From contig OX375877.1 of NCBI GenBank assembly GCA_947359465.1, positions 75,652,698 through 75,716,697 on the forward strand: DNA of 64,000 nt, read 5' to 3'. The position numbers and the translations under genes were made by a program. The stretch is from Metellina segmentata. Lineage: Eukaryota; Arthropoda; Arachnida; Araneae; Tetragnathidae. The notes below the pieces were generated by a model. It searched no databases, was not told the DNA's origin, and worked only from the letters and a program-made list of their open reading frames with translations. Positions 11,074 to 21,892 of this stretch are shown here, one piece after another (position 1 is the first letter of the stretch; every line of letters starts with the position of its first letter).

Positions 11074-11810
11074 TGGATTGGATTGTTGTTGTTGTTGTTG
11101 CACATCCCCCTGGTGTAGGAAAGCTTACACCAGGTCCAGAAGGCCCCGTCGTGCCAGATCCCTATATACTTGCAAAAAGTCCTGATCAACCAAGAGCTGC
11201 TTATACGAAGCGCCAAGACAGACAAGAAGGTGATCAGGACTGGCAGGTAGGGAACAGGAACAAGGAGGGAAAATTCTCTCCTCGTTCTGAAATTTTATAC
11301 ATTTAAGATGGCCACTTCGAAATCTGGCCATGGCCAATTGGAAAGGCCGAGGGCCACAGCATGAGATTGGCCCTCGGACACTGTATCACCTGTACGGCTT
11401 TCAGCTGTATAGTCCGCCTTACGGAGGAGAATCTGGGATAAGGGAGAACTGAGCAATCCACTATACATTCATAAAACATTTAAGTACACAGAAGGGGAAA
11501 GGCAAGTGAAAGGCAAAACGTATAAGCACAAAAATACAAAATGACAAAAGAAGAGGATGACAAAGTTTGAAAAATTGACACAGAACAAAATGAGGAAACA
11601 AAAACAAAAAAAGGACATAAACATAAACAAAAAAAAACATAAAATCATTTTTAAAAAATAATAAAGTTAAATACAGAAGTCAGAACGTTAAATACAGAAG
11701 TCAGACAACCAAAATGACCCATAAAAATTTCGAAAGAAAAGCAAAGTTATTTTGAGAACTTTCGGCTTAGACTTCTCAGCTCTCACAGATGTAATCAATG
11801 TTGGAGCTGA
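11074..11810 (-). mobile_element. LINE insertion inside BEL/Pao, 5' part of unknown match
   Basis: On the minus strand 11370-11085 matches the 3' end of the LINE at 2139-4999 (nt ~4730-5000), ending in (CAA)n then CCAATC repeats. The remaining 11371-11810 lies inside the same target duplication but does not match the LINE 3' region in either orientation. It may be the LINE's own 5' region joined by internal deletion or inversion (twin priming), or another transcript joined during reverse transcription. It is A-rich on the plus strand with no long frame. Confidence 0.7.
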
Positions 11811-11824
11811 TCACCATAGATGAT
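11811..11824. repeat. Right target-site duplication of LINE insertion
   Basis: TCACCATAGATGAT, pairing with 11060-11073. Confidence 0.85.
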
Positions 11825-12316
11825 ACTATTTCCTTCCTCTTTTCATTCAACACTTCTTCTTTATTTACGGCGAATTCAGATCTAGGCCATTCATCAGATC
11901 GTTAATAGAGCCAAGTAGGTCCTTGCCACCACTCTGTCTCCAACAATTGTCGAGGGGAACAACCTCTGGAGGGTAGATCCGCCGGATTAATCGATCCAGG
12001 TACATAATACTAATTTTCCGGTTTACTCACTAATCTAATTTCTCGTACTCTGTTATATACAAATGGTGTCCGGTTTTCGCTTCCTTTTTATCCAATACAA
12101 GACGTTACTGGAGTCAGTCCAAAAGAAGGTTGGAATATTTCCTAATTTTAAATCTGATATACCTCTTTGCCACAGTCGGGTACCAATAATGCACGCTAAC
12201 AAATCTAACCGAGGAATTGTAGTAGACTTCAGTGGAGCTACATTGCACCGTGCTTGAACTAGTTGACATGAAGTTAAGTTTTTACTTTCATTCCTTAAAA
12301 AATATACAGGTAGCAT
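11825..12316 (-). pseudogene. BEL/Pao RNase H-like region (broken)
   Basis: The minus-strand frame 12053-12316 contains VAPLKSTTIPRLDLLACIIG and then FWTDSSNVLYWIK, the IPRLEL and WxDSxxVLxWI signatures of the Pao RNase H domain. Below 12053 (to ~11825) a further segment encodes the 'PADLPSRG...NCW' type motif and a Trp-rich stretch in another frame. The TSD of the LINE falls just downstream. RNase H degrades the RNA template after minus-strand synthesis. Confidence 0.82.
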
Positions 12317-13565
12317 AAGCTATTTTTCTCGCGTCACAAAAAGCGTGTAAACTTAAACTGCAGGTATCATCAGAGTCTTTTATTAAACATCTAGGGATAG
12401 CAATTTCCTTAAGTAGATTCAACTGTTTTCTCCACTTCTCGAATTTTTTAGATATTGCTGGTGGTAACTCCGAATCCCAAGTTGTTTTCATTTTCCACAG
12501 TTCTTGTAACATTAGTTTCGGGTACAGGGTCACTGGACAGGTAAACCCAATAGGGTCAAACATTTTGTGGACTTCCGACAATATTTTTCTTTTAGTAACA
12601 GGTACATTATCTTCGCAAACTTCCTTTAAATTTACAGAAAGAGTATCTGAGTTTATAACCCATTGCAGGCATAATACCGGGAAAATTTTATTTTTTACAC
12701 AAGAAACCTCTTCTTTTAGGACTGGGAACGATTGTGCTCCCACCCTCTAATATCAAACTTCCTTTCTGACATAATATCTGTAGCTACTTGAATGAACTCA
12801 TGCAATTCTGTCAGAATTAAGTAAGAATTAATAATTAAGTAAGAATCACAGAATCACAGAATTAAGTAAGAAAGGACAACCAGAAATTCCAAAGACGACC
12901 CGACAGAGTCTTAAGTATTTCAGTTCATTGTTTTCGTTATACCAAAGAAATCTCAAGTAATCTTTGTCGTTTTCTTGTAGGCTAATTTGTAAAACGGATG
13001 TAAACGGAAATTTTGTATTAAGGATGTCCGCCGTAGCTCCAAACTTGTTCATTCGAAAACGTGTTAATATAGTAGAGATTAACTCAACAAGGTTTATTCC
13101 TTTCTCCAGGCAGTCATTCAAGCTTGGGGAAGCTCTCAGCTTCGCTGAACCATCAAACACAGGTCTGATTCTGGTTGTGCTATTTTCTTTCACGACATGT
13201 CTGTGTGGTAAATAATGAGACGGCAATTGCATCTCATGCTTAGGAACTTCTTCAATTATTCCTTCTCTTGTCCATTCTTCAAATATTTGATTATAATCGT
13301 CATACAAATTTTCTTCTTTTAACTTTCGCACAGTACCGTCCAGTCTCTTTAAAGCCAAGTTAAAATTACCAGGCAGGAGAAGGTGATCGTCAAGCCAAGG
13401 TAAATGTACCACGAAACGATTGTCTTTGTCGTCCCGAACTGTGTAAAGAAAATGCTCTCTGGCTGATTCCTGAAGGTCTTCTTTAGTTTTCTTCTCAGAT
13501 GGATCGGTAATGCCAAGTGTGTCAAGAGTCCACAATTCTGTTATTGTCTTAGTTGTAGAAAGCAT
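12288..13565 (-). pseudogene. BEL/Pao reverse transcriptase and A17-type region (broken)
   Basis: The minus-strand frame 12846-13565 starts with LWTLDTLGI and has FVVHLPWLDD, an RPVFDGSAK block, SLNDCLEKG and LQISLQENDKDYLRFLWY, all marks of Pao RT. The segment expected to read ADIEKAFLQISL has a frame-altering insertion (ADILNTKFPFTSVLQISL), so the catalytic neighbourhood is damaged. After a gap at 12744-12845 with an AAGTAAGAATCACAGAATT repeat, frame 12288-12743 continues with VLCLQWVINSDTL, KRKILSEVHKMFDPIGF and LYPKLMLQELWK, the RT-to-RNase H connection. The YxDD region falls in the damaged gap and is not seen. Confidence 0.88.
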
Positions 13566-14450
13566 AGAATTAGAGATTTCATAGCTAAAGAGATTTCATT
13601 TTCCTCTGAAGAAATCTGGAGTGTACGTCCCATAATAGTCAACCCTAAACGTGTTTCCATTGCTGTTAAACCACAAGGTAAGGATTTGGAACCCCCGATA
13701 ATGATTTTTCCAGCTACATCGGCTCCTATTAAAATTTCTATAGGACCTTTATAATCATCGTTCATATGAATACTACAATCAGTAAACTCTTTTAAATGAA
13801 TCGCAGACATTGTCGGTGGAACTCTTTTACAGATAACAGGCTGACTCAATACTTGGAAATGACAGTTATAAGACCCATCGCAACTTGTCAAATATAAAGT
13901 AAACACACCATGCTTACACACTCCTGTATTTTCTCCACCGAACAGAGAATGTTGAAGATATTCCCAGCTTTCCCTTTTATATTCAATCTCTTTCGCAGTA
14001 TTTTTTAAAATGTAAGAGCGCTGCGAAGAAGTCTATGATGGCTCTTGCCTTCCGTTTTCTCCCATCACCTCTGATTAAAACAGTTTTTGTTAGTAACATA
14101 ATACTTGAGCTTATTCGCAAGTGCTTGATCCTCATTCGGAACATTATCTAACTCAGTAGTTTCGTTTCCGGTAGGTGAGAATGCTTGCTGCTTTATGTTA
14201 TGACAGAGTAAAATGTGATGTCTTTTTCCACAACCCAAACAAGTTACATTTGAGTAACATTTACGAACTTGATGACCTGGTTTTAAGCACAGAAAACAGC
14301 ACCAGGTTTTCTCTACAAGATTCTCTCTATCTTTCATCGCCATTTTTCGTACCTTCAAACGGTCAGTGGAATTATGTAAATTGTGGCAAAATATGCACTG
14401 CCTCTGTTATTTTGAAGAGGTTAAAAGATCAGTCGCACTAGCTATTTGAC
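13541..14450 (-). pseudogene. BEL/Pao protease and gag zinc knuckles (broken)
   Basis: Frame 14065-14358 (minus) carries WCCFLCLKPGHQVRKC and CLGCGKRHHILLC, a double CCHC/CCHC-like zinc knuckle of the nucleocapsid. Frame 13541-13921 carries IEILIGADVAGKIIIGG, the second half of the DUF1758 aspartyl protease. The N-terminal DTG-type catalytic part should lie between 13922 and 14064 but is not in frame. This frame overlaps the RT frame by 25 nt in a different phase, marking a frameshift. Confidence 0.82.
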
Positions 14451-14459
14451 GAGTGTCCC

Positions 14460-15475
14460 CATATTTGTGTTTATTGTTTCCAGCCCTTTTCTCCTTGAAC
14501 AATTTAAAATTATGCTTGGTTTCAACTCCAAAATTTTGTGAGGCTAAAATTATACGTTCCTCTGCCTGTACTTCATCTTGAAGAAAATCAAGAATTAAAT
14601 CGAGATCAGTCTTTGTAGTAATTTTAGTTGTATTATGATCTTCCTCATCATATGATCTACGACTTGTAAATCAAAATCGTTCCCAAACTAGAAGCGTTTC
14701 CTCAGGTAAAGCAGACTCAACAAGTGGAAAAAGCATAGCCCCATATTTATCTCGTTACTCCTAATATCTCAAGCGCACGGAGCTTTGTTTCTAATAAATC
14801 ATAAAGATGTCTCAAAGATTTTCTCATATTATGCTTTTGGAGAACAAATGATATCAGATCCCTAACATACACTTGTATAAATAATTCTTCTCTGCCAAAA
14901 CGTAATTTCAATTGTTCTACAGCTTTGTCAAAACTGTTTCCTTCGGGTGGAAAACTTTTAATTAAATCTTCGGCAACACTTCCTTTCTCCATACATTGGG
15001 ATAGGTATGCAAACTTATCATGCGGATCTAAATTAAGGTCCTTGTCGACTTTCTCAAACTGCACCAAAATCTAAGTCAGTTCCTTAAATCTCCATTAAAT
15101 GTACGCAGCTGTATTTTAAGGTAACGTAATAATGTATTTTGCTGAGAAACTCTAATTCGAAAGAACGTCTTCTCTTTCTGAAAGAAAAAGTTGTTTCAAC
15201 TTAAACTGTAACAACCGCCAATGGTCTATATAACTTTCAGATTCATCGATGTCTTTCTCTATTACATCATATTCAACGTCTTCAGTAAAAAGAAACTGCT
15301 TAACAATTTCTTCAGAATTTACCATTAGCGTAGCTTTTCCTCAATAACTCTCAGTTTAATTATTTTATCAGAAATTTCTAAGTTTGCTTCTTCAGCATCA
15401 AACTCATAACATGCTTTGCTTAACAGTCTCCTCTGATGAGTTCTATTTTTCTTTGCTGCTTCCAAATCAATTCAG
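14460..15475 (-). pseudogene. BEL/Pao gag (broken)
   Basis: Minus-strand segments read: an N-terminal coiled-coil-like part (about 15350-15475, with NRTHQRRLLSKACYEFDAEE), a segment 15140-15325 with SEEIVKQFLFTEDVEY and SYIDHWRLLQFKLKQLF, and a clean 106-codon frame 14747-15067 with DPHDKFAYLSQCMEKGSVAE and AVEQLKLRFGREELFIQVYV. This is the DUF1759 gag layout: a short helical start, then a domain with repeated 'L...L..RFG' motifs. Stops and shifts separate the parts. Confidence 0.75.
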
Positions 15476-15542
15476 AAAATTGGATAAACAATTCAGAATG
15501 TAGGATAAACAAACAAAAACTCACTCATTAATCAGCAATCCA

Positions 15543-15562
15543 GTCCTGTCGCGGACGCCAGT
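15543..15562 (-). other. Primer-binding site
   Basis: On the minus strand, directly after the 5' LTR and a 2-nt spacer, comes TGGCGTCCGCGACAGGA. TGG pairs with the CCA end of a tRNA. The wording is close to Arg-tRNA sites known from some insect LTR elements, but the tRNA is not certain. Confidence 0.6.
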
Positions 15563-15705
15563 TGTTCCGTTTTGAATTTCAGAATCAGAAGTACTCCAGA
15601 GTGTAGTTAAGTGTTCCATAAAAACACCTTATATCACAAGTACTCAAACAGTTTATTTACTGTTCTCATACGACATTCTGCTTTAAATTCCAAAATAACA
15701 ACATT
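15563..15705 (-). repeat. 5' LTR of BEL/Pao element, truncated
   Basis: Starts TGTTCCGTTTTGAATTTC and follows the 3' LTR up to the CTGCTTTAAATTCCAAAATAAC block, then stops. 143 bp remain of about 316. Differences from the other LTR (several substitutions, short deletions) show the element is old. Confidence 0.85.
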
Positions 15706-15844
15706 AAGAGTGTATTTTTTTTATTGATTTTACCGTAATATATATTCCGGGAACGTCTTGAGCCGCATAGGCCCTGAACCTGCATTCGTCGCTGGATCTA
15801 GGCGAATGAGTACCGGCAAGAAGTCACCAATGGAGTCGTTTTTG

Positions 15845-16165
15845 TCTTGTCCCGTCCGTTGTGACGAATCTATGGCACTTACAGTAATGGGATTTAGCAC
15901 ACAGTTAGTCCAAATTTTTTGCAATTTTTGGATCGAGGCAAATTTTAAAATTCAATCTAGAACATTTTTAAAAGAATTTATTAGTTTTTTCACCGGTCTT
16001 TCTTTTTTCGGAAATGAAGAAGCATCAAAATTTAGAATTTTCTCCCTCACGTCACTATTGACGTCTGCCTTTGAAATCATGCCAGTTTTTTTTTCACCTT
16101 CCGTCTCGAATGGGAGCGAACAGATTTGAATGACCTTCGTTTGATTCGAGATTCGTTAATTTAAT
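15845..16165 (+). mobile_element. Helitron B fragment
   Basis: Contains the core GACGAATCTATGGCACTTAC, AGTCCAAATTTTTTGCAATT and TTTTAAAATTCAATCTAGAAC shared with full Helitron B copies (17100-17658, 34561-35366, 54230-55034), plus TCCCTCACGTCACTATTGAC. Both termini are missing. Confidence 0.65.
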
Positions 16166-16364
16166 TTCCTTTATATTCATTCCAATACAATCGACCATCA
16201 CATACAAGGATACTTTATTTGTCTCAGTAACTCATCGAGTACTGGCAAACGAGCATTTTGTTCTCAGATATTTTTAACTATTTCCAGACCAGCATATGGT
16301 TCCTGCTCATGAATTTAACAAAACTCCAATTTCAGCACCCTTTTTCGTTCACGTTAGCCTAATG

Positions 16365-16545
16365 TAGAAGTTTGGAGAGTGGGTCTCCAGCTCACTTGTT
16401 TACTTCGTCATATGACCGTAGTTTAATATTACCAGGTGTTATTCTTTGATCTTTCCCTTAGGGCTAGATCCCGGACTTGGCAATAGCCCGTTGTGTTGCT
16501 TAATGAGACGTTAATTTTCTACCTACCGTCCCCCCCCCTACCATT
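16365..16545 (+). repeat. SINE-2 3' fragment
   Basis: Holds AGTTTGGAGAGTGGG, TGATCTTTCCCTTAGGG, ATCCCGGACTTGG and GTTGTGTTGC followed by GACGTTAATTTTCTACC, the block order of SINE-2. The tRNA-like head is absent. Confidence 0.5.
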
Positions 16546-16711
16546 CTCCCTTCGCCTTGGTTGAAAGAATCCGTGGATTCTCGGTTTTGCAGTAGGAGTG
16601 TTTATTTAGTCAGCGTGTTATTAAAACAATGCCGCCACTGAGGGTTAAAACACTCTTTTTATGAAAACATATAATGGCTCATTGAAAATTCAGCGTTGGA
16701 ACATTTAGCAT

Positions 16712-16999
16712 TTAAAAAACACATTTGTGCTCCCAAGTGGCAAATTGAAACGGATCGCATTGACTGATGTCGCTGTGAAATCTGCCAAAACCTGTTTGTT
16801 CTTGGAAAGCATTGGTCAATAACCCCTCTTTAATTAACCACATCACAAACAGAACGTGGGAATCTTTCGTGTAATTCTCTTTCTTTCTGATCACAAACAA
16901 TTCAACTTCGTCCAGGCTGATGCACAGAACAATAAACTCTTGATCAGACGAACTGGATGTTTGCAAGTCATCGCTCTTCCACTGAAATACACAGAGCAT
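16712..16999 (-). CDS. Uncharacterised 95-codon frame, possible HARBI1-like N-terminus
   Basis: The minus-strand frame begins MLCVFQWKSDDLQTSSSSDQ and continues with an acidic then basic stretch (EVELFVIRKKENYTKD) and a GRFHSDISQ motif. A Ser-rich start, an acidic run, a basic run and then a 'xGxFHxL' motif is the pattern at the start of many HARBI1-like transposases, but the match is loose and no nuclease domain follows. It could equally be an exon of an unknown gene or a chance frame. Confidence 0.25.
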   Translation of the reverse strand: MLCVFQWKSDDLQTSSSSDQEFIVLCISLDEVELFVIRKKENYTKDSHVLFVMWLIKEGLLTNAFQEQTGFGRFHSDISQCDPFQFATWEHKCVF

Positions 17000-17099
17000 A
17001 TGGAGTCGCTGTCTTGAGTAAGAATATATATTTCATTCACGCACTATTACTTTTTTGTTTGTGAAACTTAGAATCGTGTGTAAAAACTAATGTCATTTA

Positions 17100-17658
17100 T
17101 CTCTACTATTATAAAAGGAAGTGTTTGTTTGTCTGTTTGTTTCGCGGCTGCAAAATCTTGATGATCCATGGCACTTACAGCAATGATATTTGACACACAG
17201 GTAGTCCGAATTTTTTGCAATTTTTGAGTCGCGGCGAAATTTTAAAATTCAATCGAAGATTTTCAAATGAATGTGATAGTTTTATTCCGCATCGGTTTTT
17301 CAACGCGTTACTGCCAGAGAGAGAAGAAACGCCGGAAATAACCTTGCCACGTCAGTCGTTCCTCCGACAGAACGCGCAGTTTTACGGCCCCGCTTTGATT
17401 TTGCCCGAGGAATGATTTACAGTCACAGTTCTCTTTCTATCTCCTAGACCGTTAAAGATAGAGTAAAAATTTCAGTTAAAATTTTATCTGCGGAAAATTT
17501 CAGTTTAGATTAATACCTGAAAATATGATATTCAAAAAAAAAAATTTTTTTAATTGAATATATCTTTAACGGATTTGAAATCTGCGGAAAATGTTACACC
17601 AGATTAATACCTTATATGACGGTCACGGGCAAGGCCGGGCTAGCCACTCAATGGCTAG
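17100..17658 (+). mobile_element. Helitron B, short copy
   Basis: 5' end: target A then TCTCTACTATTATAAAAGG. 3' end: the hairpin GGGCTAGCCACTCAATGGCTAG with CTAG at 17655-17658, then target T. No terminal inverted repeats and no target duplication, as expected of rolling-circle elements. Internal core CTATGGCACTTACAG-like and AAATTTTAAAATTCAATC is shared with the other B copies. No Rep or helicase coding, so non-autonomous. Confidence 0.82.
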
Positions 17659-17659
17659 T

Positions 17660-17965
17660 TACCAAATATGCTTAGGAGCCCAGTTGAAAGAATAAAGAAC
17701 TAGCAACCGTGAACGAAAGTCCAGCCAAAGACTGTCGTGGACATGGGGGCTAGTGCACATTAAATCTGTCATAGCCTCAAACGTCCTCAGGTTGGCGAGG
17801 TGTGGAGATTTGGAGAGAATGGTGCCAGCTCAGGTGTTGACCTCGTCATCGGACTGTGGTTCACAAAACGTTCTCCTCCGTTGGATTTTCCTTCGGTATT
17901 GATCCCGGAGTATCGACTAGAGCCAGTTGTGTTGCTTGAAAATGACGAATTTCTACCTACATAAA
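17660..17965 (+). repeat. SINE-2 copy
   Basis: Blocks in order: GTCCAGCCAAAGACTGTCGT, GGGGGCTAGTGCACATTAAA, CTCAAACGTCCTCAGG, GGTGTGGAGATTTGGAGAG, CAGGTGTTGACCTCGTCATC, GATCCCGGAGTATCGAC, GTTGTGTTGC. Same order as 26040-26279 and, inverted, 7440-7810. It starts next to the Helitron B 3' end. Confidence 0.6.
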
Positions 17966-18276
17966 AGGCTTGATGAATTTTGGGCCGAAAACGAAAAAGC
18001 GTTTTTATGAAATAGGAGTTTAAAATGATGAGTAAAAATTTATATTATTGCATATATTAGATTGTTTTAAATTTAAGTATTTTCATTATTGCCAATTCTT
18101 TTCTCAATATAGTATGTTCTTTTTATCACAATCGTTTGATATACTCTGCATTAATCTTGATTTATTGAAATGAAGCAAAAGATTTTCTTTCTCGATTTTA
18201 AAAATGCGTTCGAAATCGAACACTTATGTTTGTACTAAATCGAAATATCGAGTGAAATTTAAATATGTATAACAAA

Positions 18277-18918
18277 TCTATATATATAATTCTCTTACGT
18301 GGCACGCAAAAAAGACGTTATTTGCAATCGCGTTTTGGCAACACTGTACGATTGTTTGTTTATCGCGAAGTCTCGCGCATCGATTGAATTTATAGCGTTA
18401 TCGGATGAAATTTTATTGAAAAAAAAAAGGAAATTTTAATGAGCTGTTACAGTTAGTTTATAATAGAAAGCGGAGGATCTTTTCAGGGCCATTTAAAAAA
18501 CGGTCCTTTTCAGGGCCAACAATTATAATTCAACAAGACGCTTGCACTACAACTTTCGGCAACAAACTCAATGAAAAAGTGTGGGTCGTTTGAGTGCTGG
18601 GAAAATGTACACACAAACAACATGCTGGGTATTCAATTTCCAAAGCAACGCTCACATTTCAAGTCAAAATTTGCACAAAGTTTTCATTTGAATTCTGATT
18701 TTAGAGATACTGTATATATTTTTTCTGTAATACAGCAAATTTAGATTTTAAAAACATTTTTTTGGTAACATATTTTGTAAACAATCCCTTCTGCTAGGAC
18801 ACGTGTCTTCATTGAGGCGAGCGAAGCGAGCATAGGTTCGCGCAGCGAACCAATGAGGATTGCGAAGCAATCCTCCGGGGGTTGGCGAGCGTTAGCGAGC
18901 AGGGGGCAGGCCCCGTAG
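18277..18918 (+). mobile_element. Helitron A copy
   Basis: 5' end A|TCTATATATATAATTCTC then TTACGTGGCA; 3' end a run of palindromic blocks (GCGAGCGAAGCGAGC, GGTTCGCGCAGCGAACC, GATTGCGAAGCAATC, GGCGAGCGTTAGCGAGC), a terminal stem GGGGGCAGGCCCC, then GTAG (mutated CTAG) and target T. The second copy at 33928-34560 has an intact CTAG. 642 bp, non-coding. Confidence 0.85.
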
Positions 18919-21064
18919 TATTAAAATATTTGTTTTATTGTATTACTTCAAAGAAAAGGATAGTGATTTTGTTTGTCACTCTCCGCTGTTTATTGCTACA
19001 CAAGGACTAATCAGACCGGGAGCTATGACTTAATAGAATCAAAAACTTAAATATTTAAGGGCTTCAATATATACTGTTTCAAATACAAAAAGTTCCATTT
19101 AAATATAAATATATGCGTCTTCACAAAGTTTACGTGAAAATCGTATTTTTTTGCCTTGCAGCTAGGTATAACCCCTTAATAGAAACTACAAAATAGAAAC
19201 GGATAATAATTTTTGAGACACACATTTCTAGTAGTTGCATCGTTGAACATCTTACTTCCTGTTCAACATATCAAGATGTAAGATTTCTGGGAATTGTCCA
19301 GACAGTGATATCGTCAGGTGAAATTATTTCACAGTCACCTCTTTTCTGTTCAAAGAAATGTAGTTTTCAGATATAATTTGTGGATCTGGTGCACTATGTC
19401 TGAAAAGTACAGATATAGTGCACCAGATGATATGATAGCAGATGACCAGGGGAAGTCTCTTTCTAAAAAGGTTGTTTGTTCGCCAGGAGAAATGCTCAAA
19501 AACATGCATGGCGATTGCCAGAGGGGATTTTTTCGTCAACCTTTAATCGCTGTGTTTGCGCAGCTTACCATATCTGAGTGCCCGTCAACCAAAATCATTG
19601 CCATAGCAACTGGTACCGAACGGTAAAGACAAAGTCAGAAATCACGCTAATAACGCAAGCTTTTGAGAATATGTTGCTCCATTTAACCAGTCCTCTAATT
19701 CTGCGAAAAAATTGCTGAAAACCTCATGTCCTGAAGTGCCAACTCTCAGACCAGGACTACATTCCAATATGTTTACTATACACTGTGGATGTACTATCCT
19801 GATGTTCCATTCAAAATTACGTGTTGTCCTAGGATCTTTCCCTTGGGAAATTTATCACGAACCGTCGTCAATAGCCAGCAGTGGTGCTCCTGTACGATGT
19901 TCATTACCTACCAAACTGATGCCCCACACGCTAGAACCAAAGTCATTCTGTGTCCACATATTCTTCAGTCTGTTCAGCCGGGACACAGTTTTCTATTTTT
20001 TGTTGTTAATAAAGATATTATTTTGAAATTTTTAATGAAGACATAGTACCTAATTTACAAATAGAAAATGATAAAAAATTTACTTTATATCAGTTCAAAA
20101 AATTTAGAAATTTTCAAAACAGTGACTGTGTTTACTGTTGTTATAACTTGAGAAATCATTCATGAAAAGACACAGGATTTATATTTTCTTGAAGCAGATA
20201 TTATATTTAAAAATTTGTCTTCACAGTTTTTTAATACTACATGTATATAAAAAAATATTAAAAAAACTTTTAATTAAAAATGAGCATTTTTGAAATTTAT
20301 TATTTATAAAAACACTTATATTTTACAACATATCAATAATTTTTTTTAATTGCTGAAGACAAATCACTTAAATATGTATGAAGAATATACATACCAAATT
20401 TCATACAATTATCTGTAATACATTTTGCGTTAAACCATTTTAAAGTTGGGAAAAGCGTGAACTGAAAAATCCATCATGGAGAAAAATCACTTTAAAGTTT
20501 CATTAATGAAAATCAGTTACAAAAGTGAAATTTTAGTACCTGATGGATTTTTCACTGGTCTAAATAGTACCTTTCTACGGTACAATTCGTATGCAATTGT
20601 ACTTTTGTTAGCAGTTTTTGGGATACGTCGACATATTTTTCGTTTCAAAATTTTTACAGCTGTCAAAACGTTCTTTTGTTCATATCTTCGGTTCCATTCA
20701 AGATATCATCATAAAATTGGTGTCAAACAAAAGAGAATTAAATTTCAAATTTTTTTACGAAAGTAAAACAAAAAAGACTTTTTAAAGGTTTTTTGTGTCC
20801 CAGCCCCTCTTAAAACATAAAAACATAAGAATGACATGCGCACAAAACCACATGGCGACAGCCATTGTTGGCTATTTCTTTCCACCAACTCATAAACATT
20901 GCTGCTACTTCCGAAAAGATTGGAGCCGAATTCCTCGCCAAACACGATAATTGTGAAAACGTCTTGTTGACGTTTAATCTCCCCCTAATTTAACGAGTTG
21001 TATGTAAAAATCACGTTTCTCAAACACCAACTAGCCAGAACTGGATTAGTGCAGGGTCTTACAA
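18919..21064. other. Unassigned AT-rich DNA with hairpins
   Basis: Mostly AT-rich. The hairpin at 19384-19428 is listed separately. A weak SINE-2-like block lies at ~19800-19930. A pair CTGAAAAATCCATCA (20461-20475) and TGATGGATTTTTCAC (20542-20556) forms an inverted repeat. Frames such as 19318-19626 and 20476-20766 show no recognisable domain. Confidence 0.35.
19384..19428. repeat. Near-perfect 19-bp inverted repeat (hairpin)
   Basis: Left arm ATCTGGTGCACTATGTCTG, 7-nt loop, right arm pairing at 18 of 19 positions. No matching second copy seen in the window. Confidence 0.85.
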
Positions 21065-21102
21065 GTGGCTAGTTATATTTATAGCCGTAATCACAAAAGG
21101 TT
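21065..21102 (+). repeat. GACTACGG MITE end fragment
   Basis: CTAGTTATATTTATAGCC followed by GTAATCACAAAAGGTTAAG matches the right end of the MITE at 39718-39933. Confidence 0.5.
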
Positions 21103-21241
21103 AAGAAGCAATTAAAATCAGAAGAAAAAAAAAGTGACCCTGCTATATACGGCAGTTCAAATTCTGAGAAAACATTTGGCAATATTTTACACAAAATGGG
21201 GCCAAATATACGAAAAATAAGGAATTCGCCTTTCCCTAGGG

Positions 21242-21884
21242 CAGGGGTTCCCAACCTTTTAGTAACTGCATACCACTTGAATTTTTTAGAAATTTTTGTC
21301 GTACCACCAGTCTTATATTTTTTAGAAACGTATATCTAATGTCAGAAAAGTGCCCAATGGCTTGTTTTATTTTAATTAAAATACTAAGAAAGCTTCATAT
21401 TTTATGATTAATGCACTTGTATTTCGTATTAATGATGTCTTAATAAAGGAAAAAAAAATAAAACGATTAATGAAACCTACAGTTTTATTTTTTACTCACA
21501 GGTCTAAAAACAAATAATTATCTTGTGCGAATTATCTCGAATTATCCGTGCGTATTTCTCATACATAAAGAAAAAGGAATTCTTCGTAAAACGATTTGAC
21601 AGGGAGAGATATCAACTTAATTTCGCCAAGATAGCCATTGACTAGAATTAGATAATCAGCAACGAAGTTTCTCTTTAAATAATGTGCTACTGTTAGCGTC
21701 ATTTATTACAATTTAATATAAACGCTAATCACAAAATTGATTTCATATAATCCCATTTTTCCTATAACGTGTGTGGTTGTACTTAATAAAAAATCAAACA
21801 AACTTCGGAGAATATTTGGGTCGCTCGTATCATCCTTGCGTGCTACCTGAAACGTTGCCGCGTACCACCGGTTGGGAATCTCTG
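21242..21884. mobile_element. hAT MITE, family 1 (CAGGGGTTCCCAACC)
   Basis: Inverted ends CAGGGGTTCCCAACC and GGTTGGGAATCTCTG, flanked by perfect 8-bp duplications CCCTAGGG (21234-21241 and 21885-21892), diagnostic of hAT. 643 bp. Sub-terminal blocks TACCACTTGAA and GCGTACCACCGG. A related 635-bp copy is at 30945-31579. No transposase frame. Confidence 0.93.
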
Positions 21885-21892
21885 CCCTAGGG

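Larger units (their letters stand above)
9061..15705 (-). mobile_element. Degenerate BEL/Pao LTR retrotransposon
   Basis: Read on the minus strand: truncated 5' LTR (15563-15705), primer-binding site (~15545-15560), gag, zinc knuckles, protease, reverse transcriptase, RNase H, integrase, polypurine tract (9377-9387) and 3' LTR (9061-9376). Gag-PR-RT-RH-IN order with integrase last and the DUF1759/DUF1758/A17-type segments fits BEL/Pao. Every domain is recognisable but frames are broken, so the copy is dead. A LINE insertion at 11074-11810 splits RNase H from integrase. The 5' LTR is cut off at ~15705, where unrelated sequence starts. Confidence 0.9.

Noticed and set aside
10407..11225. A single 272-codon protein joining LINE tail and integrase
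   Set aside because: The frame starts in the inserted LINE and ends in Pao integrase; the junction is the insertion site, not a fusion gene.
18277..18918. Bacterial-type attenuator or terminator stems
   Set aside because: The palindromic blocks and GC stem match Helitron 3' structure and recur in the second copy with CTAG.
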